This document shows, in pieces, positions 26,318 through 34,364 of a stretch of 64,000 nucleotides of DNA. Every line of letters starts with the position of its first letter. The first letter of the stretch is position 1. The notes below the pieces were generated by a model. That model had not been told where the DNA came from and ran no database searches. It was given only the letters and a program-made list of their open reading frames with translations. Origin of the DNA: Solwaraspora sp. WMMD792 (lineage in GTDB: Bacteria; Actinomycetota; Actinomycetes; Mycobacteriales; Micromonosporaceae); contig NZ_JARUBH010000009.1 of assembly GCF_029626105.1 (NCBI RefSeq), positions 434,001 to 498,000 of the forward strand, in the 5' to 3' direction. The translations under genes were made by a program, and so were the position numbers.

Positions 26318-27231
26318 GCGATCCGATCGACGCCGGTTCGACACGGCCTGTCGGCCCGGTGCCGCCTGCCGGTCCGGTGCCGCCTGTCGGTCCGGTGCCG
26401 CCGTCGCTGCGGGTGCGTGACCTGCGGTTCAGTTATCCGGACGGGCATCCGGCGCTGTACGGGGTGGATCTGACCGTGCCGGCCGGGGCCCGGGTGGCTT
26501 TGCTGGGGCCTAACGGTGCCGGCAAGACCACCCTGGTGCTGCACCTCAACGGCGTACTGCGGGGCGGGTCCGGCCAGGTCGAGGTCGGCGGGCTGCCGGT
26601 GGACCAGCGGCGGGCGACGCTCGCCGAGGTGCGCCGCCGGGTCGGCATCGTCTTCCAGGATCCGGACGACCAGCTGTTCCTGCCGACGGTCGCCGAGGAC
26701 GTGGCGTTCGGCCCGGCGAACCTGGGGCTGCGTGGCGCCGAGCTGGCGGCGCGGGTCGACGAGGCGCTCGACGCTGTCGGGATGGCGCAGCACCGGGACC
26801 GGTCCCCGCAGCACCTGTCGTTCGGTCAGCGGCGGCGGGTGGCGGTGGCGACGGTGCTGTCGATGCGTCCGGAGATCCTGGTGTTGGACGAGCCGTCGTC
26901 GAACCTCGACCCGGCGGCCCGCCGTGAGCTGGCCGAGATCCTGCACCGGCTGCCGGTGACGATCCTGATGGTCACCCACGACCTGCCGTACGCGTTGGAG
27001 CTGTGCGACCGGTCGGTGATCCTGGACGGCGGCCGGGTGGTGGCGGACGGTCCGACCACCGAATTGCTCGCCGACGCGGAACTGCTGGCCCGGCACCGGC
27101 TGGAGCTACCGTTGGGCTTCGACCCGCTGCTCGCCGCGCGCCAGCTCGCGACCGTCCGGGCCGACACCCTCCGGGCCGTCGCCGGCGGCCCGACCGACGC
27201 CGCCCGGGCCGGTGACGGGCTCCGCGCGTAG
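26314..27231 (+). CDS. cbiO: ECF transporter ATPase (CbiO)
   Basis: 305 residues from GTG 26314. Walker A is GPNGAGKT (residues 65-72), the Q-loop is VFQDPDDQLFLP, the signature is LSFGQRRR, Walker B is ILVLDEPSSNLD and the switch His is in VTHDL. It powers nickel/cobalt uptake with cbiMNQ. The N-terminus carries an unusual Gly-Pro-Val-Pro-Pro repeat (residues 13-30) before the domain. The last 126 bases are also covered by a convergent gene on the other strand. Confidence 0.94.
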   Translation: MSDPIDAGSTRPVGPVPPAGPVPPVGPVPPSLRVRDLRFSYPDGHPALYGVDLTVPAGARVALLGPNGAGKTTLVLHLNGVLRGGSGQVEVGGLPVDQRRATLAEVRRRVGIVFQDPDDQLFLPTVAEDVAFGPANLGLRGAELAARVDEALDAVGMAQHRDRSPQHLSFGQRRRVAVATVLSMRPEILVLDEPSSNLDPAARRELAEILHRLPVTILMVTHDLPYALELCDRSVILDGGRVVADGPTTELLADAELLARHRLELPLGFDPLLAARQLATVRADTLRAVAGGPTDAARAGDGLRA

Positions 27232-28257
27232 GCGTAGCACCGCGCCGAGCGTCACGGCGGCCCCGCTGACCAGGACGGCGGCGACCACGATCCGCGGCCA
27301 CCAGGCCGGTCCGGGCACCGGGGCGATCGCCCGGGTGAACACGGCGGCGTTGGCCGCCCCGGCGAAGATCGCCAGGCAGGTGCCGGTCAGGGCGAGGGCC
27401 AGCTCGGCACCGGGCCGGCGGCGTGCCGCGTACCCGGCGGCAGCCAGCGCGGCCAGCCCGGTCAGCAACGCCCAGACCGGCCCGTCGAGCAGCGCGCTGA
27501 GGAGGCTGGACGGCCCACCGGTGCCGGATTCGACGGCGCGGGCGATCGCATAGCCGACCGCGGCCGCGCCGCCGACGGCGAGCCCGCCGGCGGAGACCAG
27601 CTGTGCGGTCCACCGGCCGCGCCGGGCGGTGGCCACCAGAGCGACCGCCAGCAGTACGGTGCCGAGCAGCGTGCCGCCCCACCAGCGAAGCGGGTCGGGC
27701 GGCGGGATCCAGTCCAGCGTGCCGCGCAGCTCGACCGGGGTGACGCCGTCGCGCAGCGGCACCACCCAGTCGCGTACCCGGTGCACCTGGTCGGGTGCGG
27801 CCCGCACCACGTCCGGCGGTGCGGCGTCCAGCCAGTAGGTCCGCTGGTCGTGCCAGCGGACCACCGGGCGGTCGGCGATCCGTCGCCAGTCCGGCGGTGC
27901 GGCCGGATCGGCGTCGGCGGGCACCGGGGTGTCGCCGGACAGGGTCTCGTTCTGGTACGCGGTGGGGGAGCGCCGGTTCTGGTAGACCCCGTCCGGTCGG
28001 ATCTCCAGGTACGGCTCCCCGGTGTAGCCGAGCACCTCGATCGGCCGGCCGCTGTGGTTGGTCAGCTCGAGCCGGGCACCGGCCTCGACGACCCGTACGG
28101 TGAGCCCGTCGACGGCCGGCACGGTGCCGGTCACCGCCACCCGGTAGTCGGTGGCCGCGGGGGCATCCGCGCCGTGCGCGGCGGCCGGCGTCGCGGCACC
28201 GGTGAGCAGCACCGCCGCCACGCCGGCGAACACCGCCAGCCGTCGGGTGAACAGCAC
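27106..28257 (-). CDS. Membrane-anchored envelope protein of unknown function in a copper/redox cluster
   Basis: 383 residues. A signal peptide (LAVFAGVAAVLLTGAATPAAAHG) leads into an extracytoplasmic beta-rich domain of about 180 residues (RLELTNHSGRPIEVLGYTGE is a recognisable strand pair). Four or five membrane helices follow, and a Gly/Glu-rich tail. It starts 1 bp after the DsbA-like gene stop, so it belongs to that leftward operon. Its mature N-terminal His (AHG) resembles the His brace start of CopC/YcnI proteins nearby, which is suggestive only. The 3' end overlaps cbiO by 126 bp, so the tail may be shorter in reality than annotated. Confidence 0.7.
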   Translation of the reverse strand: MLFTRRLAVFAGVAAVLLTGAATPAAAHGADAPAATDYRVAVTGTVPAVDGLTVRVVEAGARLELTNHSGRPIEVLGYTGEPYLEIRPDGVYQNRRSPTAYQNETLSGDTPVPADADPAAPPDWRRIADRPVVRWHDQRTYWLDAAPPDVVRAAPDQVHRVRDWVVPLRDGVTPVELRGTLDWIPPPDPLRWWGGTLLGTVLLAVALVATARRGRWTAQLVSAGGLAVGGAAAVGYAIARAVESGTGGPSSLLSALLDGPVWALLTGLAALAAAGYAARRRPGAELALALTGTCLAIFAGAANAAVFTRAIAPVPGPAWWPRIVVAAVLVSGAAVTLGAVLRLRAEPVTGPGGVGRAAGDGPEGVGPDGRELARGEQRVEAQR

Positions 28258-28258
28258 G

Positions 28259-28969
28259 TCAGCCGGCCGCGTCGACGGCGGCGGTGATGGCCTCGGCGCT
28301 CGATGCGACGGTCTCGCCGTCGACCATCACGGTCGGGGTGCCGCTGACCCCGGCCCGGCCGGCCTGCTCGGTGACGTGGGCCGGCCAGCCGGCGTAGGTG
28401 TCGTCCCGGACGCACTGGCCGAAGCTGCCGGTGTCCAGCCCGACCTCACCGCCGATGGCGATCAGCTGCTCCTCGCTGAGCCCGGGGCCGCCCTCGGCCG
28501 GCTGCTGCTCGTAGAGCGCGGCGGCGTACTCCTCGAACTTGCCGCCGGCCGCCGCGCAGCCGGACGCCGCCGACGCCCGCGTCGAGTACGCGTCGTCGCT
28601 GAGCCGGTCGAGGATCGCGACGGGGTGGAACACGAGCGTGATCCTGCCATCCTCGACGAGCTGGTCCAGGGTCGGGCCGACCTGCTGTTCGAACTGCCGG
28701 CAGGCGGGGCAGAGGAAGTCGGCGTAGAGGTCGACGGTGACCGGGCCGTCGCCGATCGGGATGCCGGAGTCGTCGGCGACCGCACCGGGCGGCGCGGTGT
28801 ACTCGCCGCCGCGCTGGGTCTGGTAGACGGCCCAGCCGATCATGCCGGCGAGGACCAGCGCCACCACGGCCGCCACCGACGTCCAGATGGCGCGCTGGCG
28901 CCGCCGCTCCCGGGCCAGCTGTTCGCGGACCACCCGGGCTGCCTTCTTCTGCTCCACTCGCCGGCTCAT
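28259..28969 (-). CDS. DsbA-family thioredoxin-fold protein, membrane-anchored
   Basis: 236 residues from ATG 28969. A basic N-terminus (RRVEQKKAARVVREQLARER) precedes one membrane helix (WTSVAAVVALVLAGMIGWAV), then an extracytoplasmic thioredoxin domain with active site CPAC in YADFLCPACRQFEQQ and the cis-Pro loop SGTPTVMVDG. It is probably a disulfide oxidase or isomerase outside the membrane. It lies between the MauE/DoxX-like gene and the unknown envelope gene in one leftward unit. Upstream in-frame codons to 29056 overlap the MauE-like gene and are rejected. Confidence 0.9.
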   Translation of the reverse strand: MSRRVEQKKAARVVREQLARERRRQRAIWTSVAAVVALVLAGMIGWAVYQTQRGGEYTAPPGAVADDSGIPIGDGPVTVDLYADFLCPACRQFEQQVGPTLDQLVEDGRITLVFHPVAILDRLSDDAYSTRASAASGCAAAGGKFEEYAAALYEQQPAEGGPGLSEEQLIAIGGEVGLDTGSFGQCVRDDTYAGWPAHVTEQAGRAGVSGTPTVMVDGETVASSAEAITAAVDAAG

Positions 28970-29001
28970 CGCCGTCACCCGCCGATCTACCTGAAAGATG
29001 A

Positions 29002-29466
29002 CTATCTGTTGCTGTTTACCCACGAATCTGTCGACAGTGCCGTGCGCGGCCACCACACCAGGAACCCGGCGAGCGCCAGGAACGCAAGGTCGCGGGCGAT
29101 CTCCGGGCCGTACGCGGGGGTCTGCCCGGCGGCCAGTTCACCGCCGACGCCGAAGCAGCCGCAGTCGATCCGCAGCCCGCGCACCCACGCGGAGGTGATG
29201 CCGGCGATGAAGACGACCAGCAAGCCGGCTGAGACGACCGCGCAGAGCCGGGTGGCCAGCCCGATCAGCAGCAGCACCCCGAGCGCCAGTTCGACGAAGG
29301 GCAGCGCGGCGCCGATCACCATCGCCAGGTCGTACGGAAAGACCTGGTAGGCGTTGACCGCCCGGCCGGACCCGGCCAGGTCGGTGACCTTCGATCCGCC
29401 GGCGAACAACCAGACGGCGGCCAGCCCGAGGCGGACGGCGGCACCGATCCAGGGTCGTACCCTCAT
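29002..29466 (-). CDS. MauE/DoxX-family redox membrane protein
   Basis: 154 residues with four membrane helices. The N-terminal helix motif LGLAAVWLFAGGSKVTDL and a cysteine pair in RGLRIDCGCFGVGGEL are typical of the MauE/DoxX group, which pass electrons or assist disulfide and heme/copper maturation outside the membrane. It is probably the first gene of the leftward operon with the DsbA-like protein (33 bp apart). A 180-bp divergent promoter region separates it from the CopC-CopD gene. Confidence 0.85.
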   Translation of the reverse strand: MRVRPWIGAAVRLGLAAVWLFAGGSKVTDLAGSGRAVNAYQVFPYDLAMVIGAALPFVELALGVLLLIGLATRLCAVVSAGLLVVFIAGITSAWVRGLRIDCGCFGVGGELAAGQTPAYGPEIARDLAFLALAGFLVWWPRTALSTDSWVNSNR

Positions 29467-29646
29467 ATCTGTTAGTCGCTGCGCACCCGGTGCCGAGTTC
29501 CACGGCGACGCGACATCAAACCGGAAAATCCGATGTCGTACGTCACACCGGGCATCGCGGAACTTCGGCCACCGACCAGCCGACCAACCACCAATGAGGG
29601 GAGGCCGGGTCGCGCGGACCCAGGCGGACCGGCGAGCATATTGCCC

Positions 29647-31302
29647 ATGACTGCCGCAACGAATAGATGGACGTCGCGTCTCGCGGCCATCGCCGGCCTG
29701 CTGCTGGCGGCGCTGCCCGTGGTCCTGCTACCCGCCGCAGCGCCGGCCAGCGCGCACGCCGTCCTGGTCAGCACCAGCCCGGTGACCGACTCGGTGCTGC
29801 CGAACGCCCCGGCCGAAGTGGTGCTGACCTTCTCCGAATCGGTGCGGCAGGTCCCCGACCGGGTACGGGTGATCGCCCCGGACGGGCAGCGGGTCGACCA
29901 GGGCGAACCTGTCTTCGACGGCGCGGTGGTCACCGTCGGCGTCGAGCAGCAGACGTCGCGCGGCACCTACCTGGTCAGCTACCGGGTGATCTCCGCCGAC
30001 GGACACCCGGTCAGCGGCGGCTTCACCTACTCGGTCGGCGCACCGTCGGCGGTGCCCACCGACGACGGCGGCGCCGACACCGATCCGCTGGTCAGCGGGC
30101 TGCTCCAGGCGGCCAAGTTCGTCGGGTACGCCGGGCTGCTGCTGATCGTCGGCCCGGTGCTGGTGCTGAGCATGCTCTGGCCGCGCAGGCTCGACCGCGG
30201 CGGGCCGGGCCGGGTGATCTGGGCCGGGCTGGGACTCGTCGCGGCATCCACCCTGGCCACCATCTGGCTGCAGGCACCGTACGTCACCGGCGGCGGGATC
30301 GGTGACGCCGACGGCGCGGCGCTGCGCGACGTCCTCGGCAGCGGGATCGGCGCCGCGCTGCTGGTCCGGCTCGGGGTGCTGGCCGCCACGGCGGTGCTGC
30401 TGCGGCCGTTCCTGGCCGGCTCGGAAGGCCGCAGTGACCAGATCCTGCTCGGCGTCCTGGCCGTCATCGGGGTGTTCACCTGGCCACTGGCCGGACACCC
30501 GAGCGCCTCGCCGGTGCCGGCCGTCTCCGTCGTCATCGACGCCGTACACCTCAGCTCGATGGCGGTCTGGCTCGGCGGTCTGGCGATGCTCGCGGTGTTC
30601 CTGCTCCGGCAGGCCGAGGAGCGGGAACTCGCCGCGATCCTGCCGATCTGGTCGCGCTGGGCGGCGTTGGCGGTCTGTGCCCTGCTGCTGGCCGGTACGG
30701 TGCAGGCGCTGATCGAGGTGGGCACCCTCGAGGCGCTGTTCGGCACCACGTACGGCCGGTTGCTGCTGGCCAAGATCGGCCTGTTCGGGCTGGTCCTCGG
30801 GGTGGCGGCGTACTCGCGGCAGCTGGTGCGCAACCGCAGCGCCGCCGGCCGTCCCGGCCGGATGCGGCAGGCGATCGTCGCCGAACTGGCCGTCACCGCC
30901 GTGGTGCTGGCGGTCACCGCGGTGCTGGTGCAGACCACCCCGGCCCGGACCGCCATCGGCGAGGACCTGCGGGCCGACAGCGGCTACTTCTCCACCACGC
31001 TGAACAGTGACATCTACTCGCTGCAGGTCGAGGTGGACCCGGCCCGGCGGGGCAACAACTCCGTCCACCTGTACGCCTACACCGAGGACAACCGGCCGCA
31101 GCCGGTGATCGAGTGGCAGGCCACGGCGGCGTTGCCGGCCAGCGGGGTCGAGCCGATCGAGATCCCGCTGCTGCCGCTGACCGACAACCACGCCACCGGT
31201 GAGATCAGCCTGCCGGCGGCGGGAGACTGGGAACTGCGGATCACTGTCCGGATCTCCGACATCGATCAGGCGACCGTCTCCACGACGGTGGAAATCAACT
31301 AG
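29647..31302 (+). CDS. CopC-CopD fusion, copper import/resistance protein
   Basis: 551 residues from ATG 29647. The signal peptide ends before AHAVLVSTSPVTDSVL, which places a His at the mature N-terminus as in copper-binding CopC. The second CopC His motif is SADGHPVSGGFTYSV. A CopD domain with eight membrane helices follows (residues about 150-425), with TWPLAGHPSASP and HLSSMAVWLGGLAML. A C-terminal extracellular beta domain of about 120 residues ends the protein. It is paired with YcnI (13 bp downstream), a combination known in copper homeostasis. It probably moves Cu across the membrane. Confidence 0.9.
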   Translation: MTAATNRWTSRLAAIAGLLLAALPVVLLPAAAPASAHAVLVSTSPVTDSVLPNAPAEVVLTFSESVRQVPDRVRVIAPDGQRVDQGEPVFDGAVVTVGVEQQTSRGTYLVSYRVISADGHPVSGGFTYSVGAPSAVPTDDGGADTDPLVSGLLQAAKFVGYAGLLLIVGPVLVLSMLWPRRLDRGGPGRVIWAGLGLVAASTLATIWLQAPYVTGGGIGDADGAALRDVLGSGIGAALLVRLGVLAATAVLLRPFLAGSEGRSDQILLGVLAVIGVFTWPLAGHPSASPVPAVSVVIDAVHLSSMAVWLGGLAMLAVFLLRQAEERELAAILPIWSRWAALAVCALLLAGTVQALIEVGTLEALFGTTYGRLLLAKIGLFGLVLGVAAYSRQLVRNRSAAGRPGRMRQAIVAELAVTAVVLAVTAVLVQTTPARTAIGEDLRADSGYFSTTLNSDIYSLQVEVDPARRGNNSVHLYAYTEDNRPQPVIEWQATAALPASGVEPIEIPLLPLTDNHATGEISLPAAGDWELRITVRISDIDQATVSTTVEIN

Positions 31303-31315
31303 AAAGGGCTACTTC

Positions 31316-32152
31316 ATGCTCCGTCACCGACGCACACCGGTCCGCGCCACGGCGCTCGCCGGTGCGGCCGTCCTCGTCGGCGTCCTCGGCCTGGCCGCCC
31401 CGGCGGCCGCGCACATCACGGTCAACCCGTCGCAGGCCACCGTCGGCGACTACGCCCGGCTGGCGTTCCGGGTGCCGAACGAGAGCGACGAACACAGCAC
31501 CGTCGAGGTCGAGGTGGTCCTGCCGGAGGACGCGCCGGTCGCCTCGGTGTCGCTGGCCAGGGTGCCGGGCTGGACCGCCGACGTGCAGGTGGCGCCGGTG
31601 GACCCACCGCTGGAGGTGCACGGGGCGCAGATCACCGAGGCGGTGTCCCGGATCGTGTGGACCGCCGACAGCCCGCAGGACGGGGTGCAGCCGGGTGAGT
31701 TCGTGGAGTTCCCGGTCTCCCTCGGCCCGCTGCCCGAGGCCGAGCAACTGGTCTTCAAGTCGCTGCAGACCTACTCCGACGGCACCGTGGTGCGGTGGAT
31801 CGAGGTTCCGGTGCCCGGTGAGGAGGAGCCGGCCACCCCGGCCAGCGTGCTCACGTTGACCTCGGCTGAGGAGGACAGCCCGGCCGTCGGCGGCGGCGGT
31901 CAGGAACCAGTCGACGACGAGGCGCCGGCCGACGACGCCGCGACCGGCAGCGACGCCGGCGAAAGCGACACCGGCGGCAACGGTGCCGCGCTCGGGGTGG
32001 GGATCGTCGGGCTGCTCGCCGGCCTCGGCGGGTTGGCACTCGGCGGGCTGGCGTTCGCCCGGACCCGCCGCCCGACGCCTGCTCCGGCACCTGTCCCAGC
32101 GGCCGCTACCCGCCCGGAGTCGACGTCGGGTGGCGGCGGATCGGCAGACTGA
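31316..32152 (+). CDS. YcnI-like (DUF1775) copper-binding envelope protein
   Basis: 278 residues from ATG 31316, with AGAAAGGG upstream. The signal peptide ends at AAAHITVNPSQATVGD. The mature N-terminal His followed by this strand is the diagnostic copper site of YcnI. The late conserved SRIVWTADSPQDGVQPGEF matches the DUF1775 core Trp region. An acidic Gly/Asp linker and one C-terminal membrane helix (GVGIVGLLAGLGGLALGG) anchor it. It is cotranscribed with the CopC-CopD gene. The last 47 bases overlap the convergent GT87 gene. Confidence 0.92.
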   Translation: MLRHRRTPVRATALAGAAVLVGVLGLAAPAAAHITVNPSQATVGDYARLAFRVPNESDEHSTVEVEVVLPEDAPVASVSLARVPGWTADVQVAPVDPPLEVHGAQITEAVSRIVWTADSPQDGVQPGEFVEFPVSLGPLPEAEQLVFKSLQTYSDGTVVRWIEVPVPGEEEPATPASVLTLTSAEEDSPAVGGGGQEPVDDEAPADDAATGSDAGESDTGGNGAALGVGIVGLLAGLGGLALGGLAFARTRRPTPAPAPVPAAATRPESTSGGGGSAD

Positions 32153-33398
32153 CCAGCAACACCGCGGCCGCCAGCACGTACAGGTTGCGCAACACGAAGG
32201 TGGCCGGATCGTCGGTCGGCACCTTCGCGTGCCCCCAGTCGATCAGTGACACGACACCGACGACCAGCGCCGCGAAGATGACCGCCGCCAACGCCACCGA
32301 CGCCGCCGGTCCGGCGGCCCGGACTCCGCGCCGGGCCGCCGCCGGCTGCGGCCCGGCGGCGACCAGCGGGCGGTCCGGCAGCGCCGCGTCGAGGAGCACG
32401 ATCAGCGCCGGGACGAACCAGTAGACGTGGTGCGGCCAGGTGATCGGTGCGATCAGCGCGGCCACCAGACCGGTCAGGGTCAGCCCGGCCAGCTCGTCGC
32501 CGGCCCGTACCGCACGGGCCGCGCGCCACAGCCCGTAGCCGGCGGCGACGGTCACCAGCACCAGCCAGACCAGCCGGTCCGGCTCGGCCGGAGCGGCCAG
32601 CCGGGCGAGTAGCCCTTGCAGCGACTGGTTGCCGGTGTAGTCGCTGCGCCCCACCCGGTCGGTGCTCCACAGCTCGGTGAACCAGAACCGCCACGACTCC
32701 GCCGGGGCGACCGCCGCGGCGAGCCCGGTGGCGGCCGCCGCCGCCAGGCAGGACACCAGCGCCGCCCGCCACCGGCGGGTGACCAGCAGGTAGACGATGA
32801 AGATCCCCGGGAACAGCTTGATCGCCGTCGCCAGGCCGATGCCGACGCCGGCCCAGCGGGACCGCTTCGGTACGGCGAACAGCAGGTCGGCCAGGATCAG
32901 CACGACCAGCAGCATGTTGATCTGCCCGAGGAAGATCGTCTCCCGGGTCGGCTCGATCAGCACCACCAGCGGTACCGCCAGACCGGCCAGCCACCAGCGC
33001 GGCAGACCGCGCCGGCGGGCGATCGGGGTGACCAGCCAGACCGTGGTGACCACCACCGCCAGCAGCGTGCCGACGGTGAACACGGCGGCGGCGGTCCCGG
33101 CGCCCACGGCCGCGAACGGGCGCAGCAACAGCGCGGTGAACGGGGGATAGGTGAAGTAGAGCTGGCCCTGCACGATGTCGGGCTGAACGTAGTCGTACAG
33201 CGGGTTGCCGTCGGCCCACCAGCGCATCGCGCTCAGGTAGATCTTCAGGTCGTAGAAGTCGTGCCGGTTGCCGTACCAGATCAGGGCGGCGATCACGGCG
33301 GCGCTGAGCGCGACGACGACCGCGACCCGGCGCGGCGTGCGGGATCTGTCGTCGACGGGACGCGGCGCGGGGCCGTCCGGGAGGGTGTCGGCGGGCAC
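32106..33398 (-). CDS. GT87-family integral membrane mannosyltransferase
   Basis: 430 residues from GTG 33398, with about 10-11 membrane helices. The first periplasmic loop carries DFYDLKIYLSAMRWWADGNP, and a later loop has PTRETIFLGQINMLLV. This is the GT-C layout of polyprenyl-phosphomannose-dependent alpha-mannosyltransferases (the PimE family, DUF2029). It probably mannosylates lipoglycans such as PIMs or lipoarabinomannan on the outer face. In-frame codons upstream of 33398 run antisense through orn and are rejected. Confidence 0.88.
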   Translation of the reverse strand: MPADTLPDGPAPRPVDDRSRTPRRVAVVVALSAAVIAALIWYGNRHDFYDLKIYLSAMRWWADGNPLYDYVQPDIVQGQLYFTYPPFTALLLRPFAAVGAGTAAAVFTVGTLLAVVVTTVWLVTPIARRRGLPRWWLAGLAVPLVVLIEPTRETIFLGQINMLLVVLILADLLFAVPKRSRWAGVGIGLATAIKLFPGIFIVYLLVTRRWRAALVSCLAAAAATGLAAAVAPAESWRFWFTELWSTDRVGRSDYTGNQSLQGLLARLAAPAEPDRLVWLVLVTVAAGYGLWRAARAVRAGDELAGLTLTGLVAALIAPITWPHHVYWFVPALIVLLDAALPDRPLVAAGPQPAAARRGVRAAGPAASVALAAVIFAALVVGVVSLIDWGHAKVPTDDPATFVLRNLYVLAAAVLLVSLPIRRHPTSTPGG

Positions 33399-33470
33399 GC
33401 CCGCGAGCCTAGCGGGGGCCGCCGCCGGTGACCTGGCAGGCTGCTGGACGGTGCCGCGTAGGCTGTCCGC

Positions 33471-34061
33471 GTGGCGGATCTTCTTGTCTGGATCGACTGT
33501 GAGATGACCGGGCTCGACCTCGGCAGGGACGCGTTGATAGAGGTGGCCGCGTTGGTCACCGACTCCGACCTCAACGTGCTCGGTGACGGCGTCGACCTGG
33601 TGATCCACGCCGACGAGGAGGCACTGGCCGGGATGCCGGACGTGGTGCGGGAGATGCACGCCAAGTCCGGGCTGACCGAGGAGGTGCGGCGTTCGGCGGT
33701 CACCCTCGCCGAGGCGCAGGACCGGGTGCTGGAGTACGTGACCAGCTTCGTGCAGGAGCCGAAGACCGCGCCGCTGTGCGGCAACTCGATCGCCACCGAC
33801 CGGGGGTTCATCGCCCGAGATATGCCGCGACTCGACTCCTACCTGCATTACCGCATGATCGACGTTTCGTCGATCAAGGAGTTGTGCCGCCGGTGGTACC
33901 CCCGGGTCTATTTCGGGCAGCCGGCCAAAGGGCTGTCGCACCGGGCGCTGGCGGACATCCGGGAGAGCATCCGGGAGCTGGAGTACTACCGGCGGTCGAT
34001 CTTCGTGCCGTTGCCCGGCCCGGACGTCGACGCGGCCAAGGCGATCGCCGCCGGCCTCTGA
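33471..34061 (+). CDS. orn: Oligoribonuclease
   Basis: 196 residues, usual length. A DEDDh 3'-5' exonuclease that clears short RNA and pGpG in the cytoplasm. Catalytic Asp9 and Glu11 lie in [37 protein letters not shown] and the final [18 protein letters not shown] supply the remaining metal ligands and the His. The GTG start at 33471 is divergent from the GT87 gene. tRNA-His follows on the same strand. Confidence 0.97.
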   Translation: MADLLVWIDCEMTGLDLGRDALIEVAALVTDSDLNVLGDGVDLVIHADEEALAGMPDVVREMHAKSGLTEEVRRSAVTLAEAQDRVLEYVTSFVQEPKTAPLCGNSIATDRGFIARDMPRLDSYLHYRMIDVSSIKELCRRWYPRVYFGQPAKGLSHRALADIRESIRELEYYRRSIFVPLPGPDVDAAKAIAAGL

Positions 34062-34190
34062 CCGCCGCCGAATGACCGGCCGCTGGATGGCGGCTGGGCC
34101 GGCCCGGCGGAACCCGCTCGACGTGATGCCCGCCGGTAGGGCTATCATTGGTCGGCACCCCACGCGGCAGTCTGCCGGGTGTGGTTCTTG

Positions 34191-34266
34191 GTGGCTGTAG
34201 CTCAGCAGGTAGAGCACCGGGTTGTGGTCCCGGGTGTCGAGGGTTCAAGTCCCTTCAGTCACCCCA
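34191..34266 (+). tRNA. tRNA-His (GTG)
   Basis: GTGGCTG pairs with CAGTCAC. The D arm, an anticodon stem CCGGG/CCCGG with loop TTGTGGT (anticodon GTG), and the T loop TTCAAGT are all present. The base before the acceptor stem (34190) is G and the discriminator is C, the expected G-1:C73 identity pair of histidine tRNA. CCA is encoded (34264-34266). A possible -10 element TATCAT lies at 34143-34148. Confidence 0.97.
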
Positions 34267-34273
34267 TACCGAA

Positions 34274-34307
34274 GCGCCCGGCCAGGGAGATCCTGGCCGG
34301 GCGCTTT
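34274..34307 (+). terminator. Rho-independent terminator after tRNA-His
   Basis: A 13-bp perfect stem (GCGCCCGGCCAGG / CCTGGCCGGGCGC) with loop GAGAT is followed by TTTC. It ends tRNA-His, and on the other strand it may also end the L,D-transpeptidase operon. Confidence 0.9.
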
Positions 34308-34364
34308 CGCTCGGTGCCGGTCGTCGTCCGGGGCGGGCCGGGTGCCCGACCCGGACGGGACGGG

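Noticed and set aside
29533-29646. Earlier in-frame start for the CopC-CopD gene
   Set aside because: It would place 38 Pro/Arg-rich residues before a perfect signal peptide starting at 29647.
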